64,000 nucleotides of DNA from Parasponia andersonii (Eukaryota > Streptophyta > Magnoliopsida > Rosales > Cannabaceae), in assembly GCA_002914805.1 (NCBI GenBank), contig JXTB01000321.1, forward strand, positions 294,305 to 358,304, in the 5' to 3' direction. How positions within the stretch are numbered: position 1 is the stretch's first letter; each line of letters opens with the position of its first letter. Shown one piece after another: positions 28,375 to 40,697 of the stretch. The position numbers were made by a program, and so were the translations under genes. Under the pieces are notes generated by a model that was given only the letters and a program-made list of their open reading frames with translations, was not told the origin of the DNA and did not search any database.

Positions 28375-29843
28375 CTGAAAGAAGAAAAAGAAGGTTGAGG
28401 GGAAATTATCACTAAACACTACGTTTTTATATTGAGTTTGAACTTTGAATATTTATCCGAATCGTAAAAAGCGTGACTACAAAAAAAATAATAATAATGA
28501 TTGAAACCATTTTATATTATTTATAAAAGTCTTTTTGTTTTTTGAAATCAATCAATCCAAAAAGGAATGAAGATATTGAGCAATTAAATTAGGTGCACAG
28601 AAGTTGATGTAGATAGAAGTATGGAGAGTAGATTTGGTCTGAAACTTGTTGACAGGTTGATTAACGTGCGATAAGATTAAATGAGTACATTAGTCGTTAG
28701 GTGGCCGCCTGTATATCTCTCGTTGTATAGATATATAGAGCAAAAATGATGGCTTTGCATAGGATTGTAGAAGGTAGAAATAAAATACAGATGCGAATGT
28801 TAGCGTGTACAGGTTTACTTGCATTTGCCTGACTAATGAATAGAAATGGAAAGAAAAAATTGTGATTATTATTATTTAAGTATAAATAAAATATCCCATA
28901 AACGTTATTATAGTTTATTTTACTATTTATATATGTATATATATATTATATCATATATGAAATAGTATTTTCCGTTAAACATTATCCTTAAAAATTTATA
29001 TTTATGCTTTCTTTGTTACTTAATTTAAATAAAATTTGTGAAATTAAAACTTCTAATAAGCTGAAATAGAAAGCAAATGAACAAATAATGATAAACGTAG
29101 ATCAAAACTTATAAAAATAAACATCAACACAAAAAGAGTAATGGTTTACCATGTGAGATAGACTACATCTAGTATTTCTAGCCACTTCCCAACTTGCTGG
29201 CTCTAGTAGAATCAAGATGGCAATTAGAGACCTCTCCCCATTGCCTCTCTTATAAATGTTTTGTTTGAGCAAAAATCTCTCCCCGAGCTAACGATTGAAA
29301 TATATTGCCAACTCTAAGAATGACCTGAGGTAAAACTATTAAGCTACTGTGCTCAAGTAAATGTAAGTTAATTAATAGCAATAACAAAATCATTAAGTAA
29401 AATGATTAAGCGTCATATAGCCTAAAATGTCCTTCATAAATAGGCAAAGTTGGTTGTCGCTAATAAGGTAATAATTGTAGTTTCTTTTGAAAAAGGATTC
29501 TAAAATACAATACGTATAACTCAAATCAATACCATTCTTGCTACTAAAATGAAGAAAATTATGCCAAAATTAGTATAAAAAAAATAATGCCTAAATAACT
29601 AACATTTTCTTTCCAAACTTCTAATTGATTTAAATAATATTTCAAAAATCTACCATTTTCAACACCGGAAAAGAAATGAAAATAAATAAATGATATCAAA
29701 AAGTTCCACGTTGAAGTAATAAATTAATAGTATCAATTGTTCGAGAATAAACAATATCTTTGAGACGGATAAAATCAAGTATTGAGTTTTGCTATGGATC
29801 ACCAACAGGCATTCAATTTGTAACACAAAAATTAACATGGATC

Positions 29844-29882
<39 letters not shown>

Positions 29883-30601
29883 AATCTAAACCTGATGAAA
29901 AAGATTACAAGTGAAGAACTTGTGAGAATACCAAATTTTTCTAACTCCCTTGATACTGTACATCGCGATTGAATGGAACTTTCTTGAGAACCTTCATTTA
30001 TCTTTGCACTTCTCACTGACTGTTATTGTTTGCCTCAAAGAAAGTCTAGAAGAAATTAAATAAAATATCAACTAAAATGTTATCATTGGGAGTACGAAAA
30101 GTGTAAAATCCTCTTAGAACAGATAGTAATTGAATTCTTACACAATTATTGAAGGCATAAAGTAAATTTCTGAGATCCAGATAATAATTTAGAATGAAGT
30201 TGAGTAGCTTTTTTACCGCCAGTAAGAAGTAAAAAAAGAGCAAAAGAGAGTACTTCATTTGCTAAAAAATAAGAGAGATAATTTAAAATAGCTATATATC
30301 TTTATATTTTGTTATATGTTATCTTTATAAACAAGCTGATATCGTAATATGAGCACAAAAAAAAAATTCTATTGGAAAAAAAAATACTAAAACCAAGTTA
30401 ATTAAATCTGGAAAAGTATCATTTTTTTTTTTTGTTCAAAAAGAGCTTAATAGATAGAAATAGATATACTACTTACTTGACCCCGAGCGTAGGCATTCTC
30501 TTCTCGTACTTATCAAATTTAAATGCGAAAAAAGTTCCAGATTAATCTTGAATGCCGAAAGTCACAGATTAGTAGTCATTAAGGAAGATGAACATTTCTT
30601 A
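28375..30601. other. Non-coding Helitron interior
   Basis: AT-rich DNA between the candidate RPA exon and the helicase end, with a (TA)n run at 29847-29878. I see no recognisable coding sequence. Confidence 0.5.
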
Positions 30602-31013
30602 TCAATTGACTACAAAAGAGTTTGTCGGTGATAGAACTTCAACAAAAACCACATTTTTAGTACAAGAACAACAATTGTCATTATCAGCATGAATCTCCAA
30701 GAGGATTATAATTGCATCAGCTTTTTTAACTCTAGATAAGGCAACATATAAATGTCCATGAGAAAAAACCGGTTCAGGAAGATACAATCCAACAAAATCT
30801 AGTGTTTGTCATTGTGCTTTATTTATTGTCGTTGCAAAGCACGACCTCTTTCCACGACGTTCTCCGACAGCAATTTCTGCATCAATAACATTTTGTTCAA
30901 ACTGGCGACAAATTAGCCTTGTACCATTACACAATCCCTCAGCAGAATTAATATTACGCAACAACATAACTGGACAATTAAGCTTTAAAATTAATTCATG
31001 AGGAGGAATGTCG
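30602..31013 (-). pseudogene. Helitron helicase C-terminal part
   Basis: Encodes the end of a PIF1/RecD-like superfamily-1 helicase: CPVMLLRNINSAEGLCNGTR, then TTINKAQ, then LYLPEPVFSHGHLYVALSRV. A TGA stop replaces the usual Gly of the INKxQGQT motif near 30810, so the product is truncated. The upstream part of the same reading frame resumes at 43091, beyond Tat element A. The join across one CTTGG target copy reads FNTLTPSDIPPHEL without a break, which shows the gene was continuous before that insertion. Confidence 0.85.
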
Positions 31014-31018
31014 CTTGG

Positions 31019-31807
31019 TATTGGTGCTGTTCTTACTAACTATCCACGTGTTTTCAAACTGTTGGTGTTGGTCCTACCAACTATCCACGTGTCTTCGCTA
31101 TCTCTGAATATTTTTTATCTCAAGCCGAATTGAAGAGGCGGAGGTGGCCACCTGTAAAGACTCTCTGATACTTAAGTCAGATATTTACTCCTGAGATTAA
31201 ATAGCAAAGACTAAATTTTTCTGCTTATAAAATTTTTTGTCTCTTTATGTCCTTTACCGAGGAAATGTATGGTATATATATATAATCCTGGAACCGAGAA
31301 CCTGTTAGCTCTCAATCACAGGATCGAGTACCTTTTCTCATCATGACTTACTTTGGAAATCACAGGCCGTAATTACTGTAATTTCCCTTGTATTGTTGTG
31401 ATCTACTTTCTACCGCCTCTTGTGGTACAGGCCTGGCAGGGCGAGACTTTGACAATCTGCCATTCTATCAGGACGGTTCGCCCAATGCGTACACCTACCC
31501 ATAATTGTATTGAATGTCCTATATGGGTCTGGAGCGATGCGCTGTCCCCAATGATCTTCTGGCAGAAGACCCTCGAGACTTCTGACCCCCAGCGGTTGAG
31601 GCAAGAATTAGATTGGGCTGAACCCATCCAGGGTCTGGGATGGATTCGGCCCTAGCCTGCAACAACCAACGGGCCCATGCCGTATCATATGTGACTTATG
31701 TGGCTTTCCAGCGATCCTCCTGAACACATGTCGAACGGTGTGTCCCCTGCCATCTGTTCTGCTACTTAACCGTCCACATAGCGCACGATCTGGGAGTAGG
31801 CCCCACA
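31019..31807 (-). repeat. 3' LTR of element A
   Basis: 789 bp. On the - strand it starts TGTGGGGCC and ends CAATA (terminal CA mutated to TA). It aligns along its whole length with 42293-43085, with frequent substitutions. Confidence 0.9.
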
Positions 31808-31826
31808 ACTACCCACATTTCCCTAG
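31808..31826 (-). other. Polypurine tract of element A
   Basis: On the - strand CTAGGGAAATGTGGGTAGT directly precedes the 3' LTR. The equivalent position in element B carries a similar purine tract. It would prime plus-strand DNA synthesis. Confidence 0.7.
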
Positions 31827-32033
31827 TTGATAGATTTGCAACAATTAAGTTGGGAAATCATGCCTCCAGTCCACCAATTTGAAGGGTACACGTGGCTCAT
31901 TACAGTCATTATTCCCTAATTATTGATACTAGTGCATGCTAACCCGTGCCACGACTTTTTCAAATTTTCGAAATTTTAACACTTCCAACTTCCTCACACC
32001 GTTCTCCTCTAGGGAAAACTTTTCAGCTTCTCC

Positions 32034-32043
32034 TCTATAAAAA
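32034..32043 (+). promoter_or_regulatory. TATA box of the antisense gene, element A
   Basis: CTATAAAAAC lies 151 bases before the ATG at 32194. A matching CTATAAAA occurs at the same relative place in element B, although the two elements are otherwise well diverged. Confidence 0.5.
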
Positions 32044-32193
32044 CCGCACTTGTGCTCATCTCTCACATGCTCGAAATCCCAAGTGCCCCTGCTTCCTTTC
32101 TTTCAAAATTTCTAGCCTTCTCAAATCTTAGGGTTTCCAAGTCCTCTTTTTTTTTTCTCGAAACTTTTGCTCTCTTTGATTGCACTAACGATA

Positions 32194-35100
32194 ATGGCTC
32201 CAAACCAGAATCAGAAGCTCCGCCCCGTCGCGGATTCTGAGTTGGGCTCATTAAGGAGGCAGCTCTACTTCCCTAGCGGAGTCACCCTACAAAGGGTCGA
32301 GGGCCTAGAAGACTGGTACCTTCGCCCCTCTACCCCCGAAGGCTCCATCGTCTTGGGGAGGAAGCACCTGGAATAGCTGCGGTTTCCCTTTCGTTCCCTA
32401 GTCCACCAGTTCTTCAACCTGATAAGGATTTACCCGATGCAGTTGAACGCCAACGGGGTTATGATCCTGATAGGGCTCTCTGCTCTGTCGGTCCTCCTCA
32501 ATGTGTATATCGACCTGGAGGTGGTCTTCTATGCCTACAAGCTTACCCTCATCCCCAAAAGGAGCTCTTACTCTACTTTCTACCTCCAGCCGCTTTCGGG
32601 GCACCATATTTTCTAGGGCTTGCCGAGGTTGGACAAGCAATAGGATTCTCACTCTAGGTTGTATGCCATCGGAGGAGTGTGGTGCTCTCCTTGGATGAAT
32701 GGGGAACGTTTCCAAATTCTCCTATTTTTTCTGCAAAGTAAGTACTGGGTTGTGTTTTGATTTTTCAGTCTGCGTACACTTTGTCCATTTTTGCTCATGA
32801 TATCTGGCTTCGCACAGCCTCTGTGGAGGAAAGCAGATTTGAGCCATGATTATCGGTGAGGCAGCTCAAGGAGCTGGAGGGGGTCCTCGTCTTCGGATCC
32901 TCTTGGGATTTTCGACACATTCAGGCCATTCTGAATCCCCAGGTGATGAACATGATGCCAAGGGTGGTCTTATATCTCCGCTTTCCGCTGGATACATGGG
33001 TCATCACCAAGCACCTTCGGAGCCAACTTGATGCTTCAGTCTGAACCAGTTCTGCCGGGATGAGAAGAGTTGTATTACCTTGGTGGGTCATCAGATCATG
33101 GCCTCGAGCTAGCTGATAGGTCCCAATGACCTGGTGGCGCCGACCAGTCATAAACTCAAAGAGATAGTGAGACTCGTGATCGAGGAGTGCGTCAGGTTCC
33201 AAAGTGAAGAAGCCGCTGCCCCCAAGAGGGTTAGGGGTGAGTTTATTTCGTGCCTTAGGGCTTTGTCGATTAGGTTATGGCTATGTTTTAATCGCATCGC
33301 TCGCTCTTGCAGGTTCAGATGTTGGCCCTTCAGCAGATCCCTCCTCAGTCAAGGGGAGTACCATCGCCCATAGAGCCCGATCCAAGGTCCCTGCCGGTCA
33401 GTGTCTGGTGGTGTCCTCTGAAGACAAGGCCGGGGTACAGGGAGTTGTCACCCCAAGAACAGGCTCAAACGATGAGCTAGAAGGTCTGTTCATGGCTGAG
33501 AGTGGTGCACTCGTGGCGCCTTTTCCTGAGATAGGTGATCCCATGACCTGGGAGACACCGGCCATAAAGATCGTGTATGGCAAAGGGGCGCCTTCGAGCC
33601 TGTCAGGGGAGCTCACTGCGTCGGCTCCTTCTGCCCTCAGCTCCAGCTTGAAGACGAGCGCGGGGTCTGGTTTAGCTCGCTCCCGTAGGGAAATTGCCGA
33701 GCTCAGTGGAGAGGCTCCCAGGCTGAAGTCTCGCCTATCTTCTCCTCCCCTGGTCTCTATGAAGCGAGGTCGTGAAGTCGACCCATCCGAGGAAGAGGAA
33801 AGTCCGGCGGAGAAGAGAGGCAAAACTGCCCTCTCTTCAGACAATGACGATGACGGGGCTACCTAGACTATCATATAGAGAAGGAGGTTCGCGCGCGGTG
33901 GCCTATCTGAGCGTGTTGGCCAAGAAAAGACCGAAAAATTACAGCCAGACGGGTCTCTAATTAAGGTGGTTGCCGGGGCTGCTGAAGCAGCAGTGGTCGC
34001 AGGGGCTTCTTCTGCTAAAAATGTGCTACCTCCAGTTATCACCGAAGGTGCACTTGGAGACGCCCCGTCTTCTACCACCCCCACCCCTCTCTCATACTTC
34101 AGGAGCGTCAAAAGAAGCTACTGGAGTGCACTTGGCAGGGGGAAAAGCTGTCCTCGCAGTTGGTGGGGAGGAGTCGCATTCCTCGGACGTGAATAATGCA
34201 CATAGAGAGGGTCCAGCGTGAAGTTCAAGCTAGAGGCGCTCTCCCTGGAGAACGTAGGTCTCGTTGCTAGACGCAGCATGACATGGGTCTGGCTCATCTA
34301 GCCGTCATCTCCATGCTTTCAGCATCTTTGCTGAATATTGACTCCCCCTTTTTATATTCTGCAGCTAGCCGCTGGTCAGTCTTTCTATTCCTCTCATGTT
34401 GGCGAGCTAATCGGGTAGCTGAATGTCTGTGTTAAGGGCGAACTTCGACTGTACCGAAGCCTGGACGAAGCTAGGGCCAGGAGAGTGGTGGCTCATGCCT
34501 TCAGCACCGAGAGGGCCAGATGTGAAGAGCTGGCCGCCAGGTTGGCCGAGGCTAAGAGGAAGGTCCATTCTCTCAAAGTCGAGGTTCCAGGTCTGCGCTC
34601 GAAGGCCAAGGGTGCCAGGTTGGCCCAAGCTGAGCTTAAGGTTAAAGAGCAGGAGTTGCAGAGTGCAGGGGCCGAGATGGGGCTGGCTTTCATCGCTCAT
34701 GATAGAGCTGTCGACGAGGCTAAGGAGGCGAGGAAAGCCGAGGCAAAAGCCAAGTTAGAGGCCTATTTCCGGCAGCGTAGACTCGACCGGTCTTACGAGG
34801 TAATCCGACATCTCTATTTGGATCACTGTAAACTGATGGAAGCTCACATGGAGCTGACTTGCAAGCGTGGTGAAGACCTTGCCGATATTAATACTATTTT
34901 GATCAACCTGTCGCAGCGACAAGCAGAACTGAGGCTGGCAACACTGAAAGATAGGCTGGCAGACACAGAGAAATTGAAGATAAGATACCAGAGGCAGGTG
35001 GACATTCTTTCTGTGGAGAACTATAGGTCTAGCTGAGAGAACAAAGAATTTGAGGGCCACACGGAGGTGGTGACGCCAGACCAATTCAATGAGCAAAAGA

Positions 35101-35438
35101 GCATCAAGAAAGACCATTACTCCGTTGGGTACTACATGCAACAGTTAGGGGACGAGATTAACATCGTGTACCTTGCTGATGTACTAAAGATGCTTGACGA
35201 AGGGAATGACAGGCCCTCTACATCTGTCTCGGTCGCCAAAGAGATAGTGTCTGCTTCTGATATGCCAAAACAAGCCGTAGAGGTTCCCGAGGGTCAGCCT
35301 GGTCCTAGCGCTTTAACTGGCAGAGGGCCAAGTACGGTCATCCTGTCTAGCGATGACTTTGAACCCGATATGCCTCTCCCTGCTGAAGCTTGGCCAAGTG
35401 TCGAAGTCAAAATCTCTCTTCCTATCGAAGATAATTAG
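32194..35438 (+). pseudogene. Antisense gene (aORF) of Tat element A: Transposase_28-like domain plus coiled coil
   Basis: Lies on the strand opposite gag-pol, between integrase and the 3' LTR. It starts MAPNQNQKLRPVADSELGSL. A region resembling the gypsy-associated Transposase_28 family follows (HQFFNLIRIYPMQLNANGVM, then FYAYKLTLIPKRSS). Introns are supported at 32738-32817 (GTAAGT...CAG) and 33237-33312 (GTGAGT...CAG), with a probable third ending near 34364; the first two have counterparts in element B. A Ser/acidic-rich middle (33313-33866) precedes an Ala/Lys/Glu-rich coiled coil (about 34485-35036) and an acidic C-terminus ending at 35438. In-frame stops (about 32374 and 32614) and a stop at 35034 show decay. 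Extra antisense genes are known in Tat elements; their function is not established. Confidence 0.75.
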
Positions 35439-36269
35439 GGACCCTTGATCTTTTGTGTACTTGTACAATACTAACTATGTACTATAAAGTTAACTCTTAT
35501 TGCAAGTGTCTATTTAAATAATTAAAACGGCGTACTTTTCTCACGTTCATTCTATTTTTCTTTTTCTGTTTCCCGCATTTCTGGTCAAGGTCGGATATCA
35601 TATATGATACTATTCCCTTATCGGCAGTTCAGCTAACCTCTGGGTCTAGCCCAATCGTATATGATTTAGAGTTATTAGTGAATCCTCTCTGTACTATGAT
35701 TGACGAGATTAACTCCAGAGATCGAGATGTGAGTTCTGGCTCATCCGGCTTTGAGGATGTATAGCTACTGTTATGACTTGTCTTAGCAGAATTTGATCCG
35801 TGTGTATGGTTGGACTTCTCTGACCCTAATTGGGACTGCGCCAGGAACCAGCTCCAGGGGTTGGTCGATTCCTGCTTGAACCCATCACTGCAGAAGAAAA
35901 GGCCTGGGCTCGGCTCTCACTGGGAGTAAACAGGGCATTATCACTCTAACGTGTCCTTGCGAGTCCGTCCAAGACATATTTCCGACAAATAAAGATACTA
36001 GGTATGTGTCCCTGTCGACCACACACTCTGTAATTTAAGCATCAATAAATAGAATTTGATTTTGACTTCCGTCTTTGTGTTTGGAAGGTAACACACTTAG
36101 TATCATGTGTAACTTATCTAGGTCTGCTTCCAATGGGCAGACCCTATAGGGTCTACTTCCAATGGGTAGACCCTGGCCCCATTTACCTTCAGCTTACGCA
36201 TAGCTAAGGTGCTCTCTGGGGCGAGAGTGTCATCGCTCAATTTTTCCCCATAGTGCAGGTGTTTCTTGA
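35439..36269. other. Spacer between antisense gene and tandem repeats, element A
   Basis: Non-coding DNA with a counterpart in element B (51742-52690). It contains a short duplicated phrase CTTCCAATGGGYAGACCCT near 36125-36172. Confidence 0.6.
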
Positions 36270-36620
36270 GTGTCGGTGACAAGTTTTGTTGCACAGCCCG
36301 TTGCCTTTCGCACATTTTCTTGGGTCATTGGTATGCATTTTATTGCGCGGTGTGATTCCCGCAGTACGATCTTTAATGAGGTCGGCTAGCAAGCGTTTTA
36401 TTGCACAGCCCGCCCCTCTTCATACATTTTCTCGGGCCATCGGCAAGCTTTTGAATTCACAATGTGATTCCCAAAGTATGATCTTTATTGAGGTCTGATG
36501 GCAAGCATTTTATTGTGCAGCTCATTCCTTCTTATATGTTTTCTCGGGCCATCGGCAAGCATTTTATTGCGCGATATGATTCCCATAGTATGATTTTTAT
36601 TCGTACAAATAGCTTAAGGG
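36270..36620. repeat. 3'-UTR tandem repeats of element A, about 3 units
   Basis: About 100-120-bp units marked by TTTTCTCGGGCCATCGGCAAGC, shared in shorter form across copies, and by ATTTTATTGCG. The same family is expanded in element B at 52690-53745. Tandem repeats between pol and the 3' LTR are typical of Tat elements. Confidence 0.75.
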
Positions 36621-36790
36621 GTCTAACGCTGGAGGTGCAGACCCTTGTGAATAGCAAACTAGAGGGTAAACCTTTATAGCAGATATCTTGATTTGTTTTG
36701 GAATCGAGCTACTCAATAATATAAGCATTTACACATGTCTTACACGTAATATTTCTTCAAGTGCTGGGCATTTCATGTTTTGGGTAGGCT

Positions 36791-37926
36791 CTACCCAATC
36801 TTGAGTTCTTTTAGGACGTATGCGCCATTGTCGAGCGCTTTTGTCACCTCGTACGGTCCGACCCAGTTAGAGTCTAGCTTCAAGCCCCAATCTCCAGCGT
36901 TAAACCAGTGAGCATTGACTTTCTTTGCGTAATAAGATTTGGCTTGCTGGTGGTACAAGGCCAGATGGATCAGAGCCATGTGTCTTGTTTCTTCAAGGAG
37001 GTCTGTGTTATGGCTTAGTTGTTACTCGTTCAATGAGGCGTTTTTTACCACTTTGGAGTGAAGAGTCGGGAGGCCAATTTTGGTCGAGATCACAGCCTCT
37101 AACCTATAGACCATGGCACAGGGTGTTCTTCCTGTTGACCTCCACTCTGTGGTTCGGTGGGCCCACACGACTGCTGGTAGCTCTTCTAACCATTTTCCTT
37201 TAGCCTCCTATAAGTTCTTTTTAATATTGCTGAAGATGGTCTTGTTTGTTGCCTCAACTTGGCCGTTTCCCTGAGAGTAATTTATAGATGAGAAGCTGAG
37301 CTTTATGTCATACAAATCACATAGCTCCTTGAGTTTGGCATTTTGGAACTGTGTGCCATGGTCGGCATGTATCTCTTTCAGGATTCCATACCGGCAGATT
37401 ATGTTTTCCAAATAAAGTTAATTGTGTATGCTTTATTAATGGTTGCGTAGGCTTCAGCTTTCACCTATTTGGTGAAATAGTCAATGGCTAGTAAGACATA
37501 TCTCCTTCCCCTGGGGCTTCTGGGGAGCTCTCCGATGATATTCAGACCCCACTTAGCGAAGGGTCAAGGAGTTATATTCGAATGGAGCTCTTCCGCCGGT
37601 TGGCATTTCAGGGGGTAGAACCTTTGGCACTTATCGCATTTCTTGATAAACTTGGCAACCTCGGTCATTGTGTAGGGCCAAAAGTATCCAGTCGTTAAGG
37701 CCCTGTGGGCGAGGCTCCACCCGCCGGAGTGGTTGTCACACACTCCCTTGTGGATTTCTTCCAACAGCCTATGCACCTCAGTATCGGTCCTATCGTCGAT
37801 CTTCTGTATAGTTGGCCCCCCACCATCGAGTATTAGGCGGCCTTCAGTCTGATCGACCTTGCTTCTTGGGGGCCAGCGGGCAGCTTCCCCGACACCAGGT
37901 ACTGGGTGATGGGTCTCATCTAGCAT
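36791..37926 (-). pseudogene. Integrase region of element A
   Basis: From the 5' side on the - strand: a zinc-binding HHCC segment (HKGVCDNHSGG ... CDKCQRF), remnants of the DDE core (ADHGTQFQNAKLKELC, then NYSQGNGQVEATNK), and a C-terminal GPY module (SNWVGPYEVTKALDNGAYVL). Frames are split by stops and frameshifts around 37420-37560, so the protein is not functional. Integrase would insert the cDNA copy into the host genome. Confidence 0.85.
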
Positions 37927-38084
37927 TCATCCTCAGAGTCAGTCGCGAACACATGGTACGTGTGGTTCTCTAAGGGGTCCCTCGCATATTCGCCTTCTAG
38001 CAGAACCTCTGTGCGTTTGGTCATCCCCCCCATCGATGCACTTCTAGCTAGTTCGTCAATCTTTTTGTTCATCTCCCTGAGTAT

Positions 38085-38492
38085 CTATTCAATATCGAAT
38101 TTGTTAAAGCGGGCTTTCGCCCCCATTATCCTAGAGAAGTACCTGTGTAATCTTGGCTCTTTCACTTCGAAGTCTCCCCTGACCTGACCCACGATTAGCT
38201 GCGAGTCAGTCTTTACTGCGATGTTTTCTACTCCGAAGTGCAGGGCTAGCTCGAGGCCTTGCAGTAGCGCTTCGTACTCCACCTTATTGTTTGTTGCCTG
38301 GAAACCAAGTCTCAAAGCTTTCTCTATCCTGAGTCCTGCTGGGGTCTGCAGGACTATTCTGATGCCTAACCTTGAGGTATTCGTGAATCCGTCAGTGTAA
38401 AGGATCCAGGCTGAAGGGATATGAGCCGGAGGCATCTGTGGCGGGTCGCGTGGCTCGCCAAAGGACTCGATTTCTACTAGGAAGTCTGCCAT
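38085..38492 (-). pseudogene. Second, archaeal-type RNase H (aRH) of element A
   Basis: Shows LYTDGF, ATNNKVEYEALLQGLELAL and KTDSQLIVGQV, the acidic catalytic landmarks of the extra RNase H located between the RT-linked RNase H and integrase. A second RNase H in this place is the diagnostic trait of the Tat/Ogre lineage. Confidence 0.85.
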
Positions 38493-38597
38493 GACTTGCC
38501 CTTTCTTCGCCCCTCGAGGCTGATACTCGATATCGTATATCCTCAGCTCGATGGCCCATTTGGTTAGTCGTCCTGATAGGTCCAGTTTAGCTAAGAT

Positions 38598-38891
38598 CTA
38601 TCGGATGGGGAGATCTGTATACACTGTGACTGAGTGTGCCTCGAAGTACTGCCTTAGTCTCTTCCTAGTGCTGACTAGCACAAGAACCAGTTTCTCTGCC
38701 ATACTGTATCGTGTCTCTGCATCCATGAGCATACAGCTTGCGTAGAATACCGGCTTCTGCTTGCTGTCTTCCTCGACAAACAGTACAGCACTGACCGCTA
38801 CTTCAGACACTGCCAAATAAGCATATAGGCACTGTCCTTCAGCTGGGGAAGCCAGGATGGGTGGGTGACTTAAATACTGTTTGAGCTTCAT
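38598..38891 (-). pseudogene. RT-linked RNase H of element A
   Basis: Contains PVFYASCMLMDAETRYSMAE and QYFEAHSVTVYTDLP, the Ty3/gypsy RNase H that follows RT (usual form: YYxSRxLxxAExRYxxxEK). The open frame ends at 38598. Confidence 0.8.
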
Positions 38892-39020
38892 CAGTGCCTT
38901 ATCCTGCTCCTCCCCCCAGATGACTGTGGAGCTTTTCTTTATACATTGGAAGAAAGTCTTACATTAGTCAGACATTTTAGAGACAAACCAGCTGAGCGCG
39001 GTTATCTTTCCGGTTAGGCG

Positions 39021-39965
39021 CTAGACCTCCCTAACGGTTGAGGGCCTTTGTACATCTACGATTGAGGATAATTGGGCTGGGTTGGCCTCAATGCCCCGTC
39101 TGCTTATGATGTGTCCTAGGAACTGGCCGGAAGACACCCCGAAAGTGCATTTCTTGGGGTTCAAACACATTTGGTAGTGTCTCAGAACCTCGAAACACTC
39201 GTCCAAATACCCCAGATCATCCGAAGCTTCTTTGCTCTTCATGACCAAGTCATTGATGTAAACCTCCATCGTTTTCCCCAGTAGCTCAGCAAAAATTTTG
39301 TTCATGAGCCTCTGGTAGATCGCTCCTACATTTAAACCAAAAGGCATGCATTTGTAATAGTATAAACCTCGCTCCATAATGAATGTCGTATGGATTTGGT
39401 CTTCTTCTTATAAAGGGATCTGGTTGTATCCAGAGTAAGCATCTAGGAAGCTCATCTTGTCGAATCCTGCCATCGTATCGACCATTTGATTGATCTTCGG
39501 CAGGGAAAAACTGTCTTTCGGGCAAGCCTTGTTCAGATTGGTGAAATCTATGTAGGTCCGATCGTCGCCACTTTTCTTCTTTACCACCACCGAGTTGGAA
39601 ACCCGGCATGGATATACGCACTCCATGATTAGGCTATTTTCAAACAGTATCTCGACCTCCTTGTTGATCACCATATTTTTCTCTGGCGCAAAACTTTGGG
39701 GCTTCTGTCTGACCAGAGGAAAGTTGGAGTCTATGTTAAGACAGTGGCAGGCGTGTGCGGGGTCTATTCTGGGCATGTCATCATGGGACCATGTGAAGAC
39801 GTCTTTGTTCCCCCTAAGAAATTCGAACAGCTCGCTCCTCTCCTTTTCAGGCAGCAGGGACCCAATCAAGATTACTTTCTCTAGTTCTAATTCTTTCAAA
39901 GGGACCGCTACCAGCTCCTCAATCGTGGTTTCTGGCCTATCAGACTCCTCTTCGATCTGCTTCAT
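39021..39965 (-). pseudogene. Reverse transcriptase region of element A, catalytic Asp mutated
   Basis: Two overlapping frames (39408-39965 and 39021-39377) carry RT motifs in order: DRTYIDFTNLNKACPKDSF, LDAYSGYNQIPL, YKCMPFGLN, and the catalytic box at 39249-39260. The box reads YIND instead of YIDD (element B has YIDD). A stop near 39405-39408 separates the frames. The lost aspartate should abolish polymerase activity. Confidence 0.88.
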
Positions 39966-39992
39966 ATATGACGGCAGGCTATCCTTTGATTG

Positions 39993-40418
39993 CTATCTGT
40001 ACCTTGTCAAGATATTTGCACTCCTATCGGTTCCATTCAAGGCGGTTGAAAAATACTTCTTCGCGGAGGCATGATCTCCCTTAATGTCTATTGTGTAAGT
40101 GTCATCCTTCGATTGATACCTTAGGACCTGGTGGAGGGTGGAGGTGACCCCATGCATGGTGTGGATCCATCCCCTCCCCATAATGGCATTGAATGAGGAC
40201 TGGCAATCAATGATGATGAAATCTATGTCCAGGAACCTCTCTGCGGCATAAACCTTCAAAGTTACGACGCCCAAGGGGCTGACCTTACTGCTGTTAAATC
40301 TGAACAGTGGTTGACAGGTCGGCCTGAGCGCGCTCCGGTTTAGGCCCATGTTCTCGAAAGTGCTGAGGAATAGGACATCGACGCTACTCTTGCTGTCGAC
40401 CAGGACCATTCCCACCAT
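39993..40418 (-). pseudogene. Aspartic protease region of element A
   Basis: The retropepsin-like start VLVDSKSSVDVLF contains the catalytic Asp, but the expected DxGSS Gly is Lys. Further on, FIIIDCQSSFNAIMGRGWIH matches the conserved Tat protease/linker segment. Missing in element B. Confidence 0.75.
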
Positions 40419-40697
40419 CGCATAGTCGATCTACAGCTTGATCACTAGGGGGTCATCATGAGGCAGGCGCACTGTGGCCAAATCCTATTGGGTGAAGGCG
40501 ATGGGGGTGGTTGAGGCATAGCTCTCCCCTATCGTCAAGTGATTCACAGAATGCCCCAGACCCCTCAAGTGCTTCACCCTCTTTTCGGTTCTTTTCCGGT
40601 GTTTTTTCTTTTCTTCTTGACTCTGGGTCAGCTCAGGTCTACCCACAATCATTGGTACTATCCTCAGAGCCTGCTCCTCTGACCCAAAGGCCTGGGT

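Noticed and set aside
31353..31808. Frames in the LTRs of elements A and B (also 45099-45368 and 57439-57708)
   Set aside because: Similar frames recur in every LTR because the LTRs are homologous; no protein family is indicated.
31808..31826. Reading the left LTR of element A as the 5' LTR with an unusual primer site
   Set aside because: The adjacent sequence is a polypurine tract in the - orientation, and gag-pol reads on the - strand; the real primer site is beside the right LTR.
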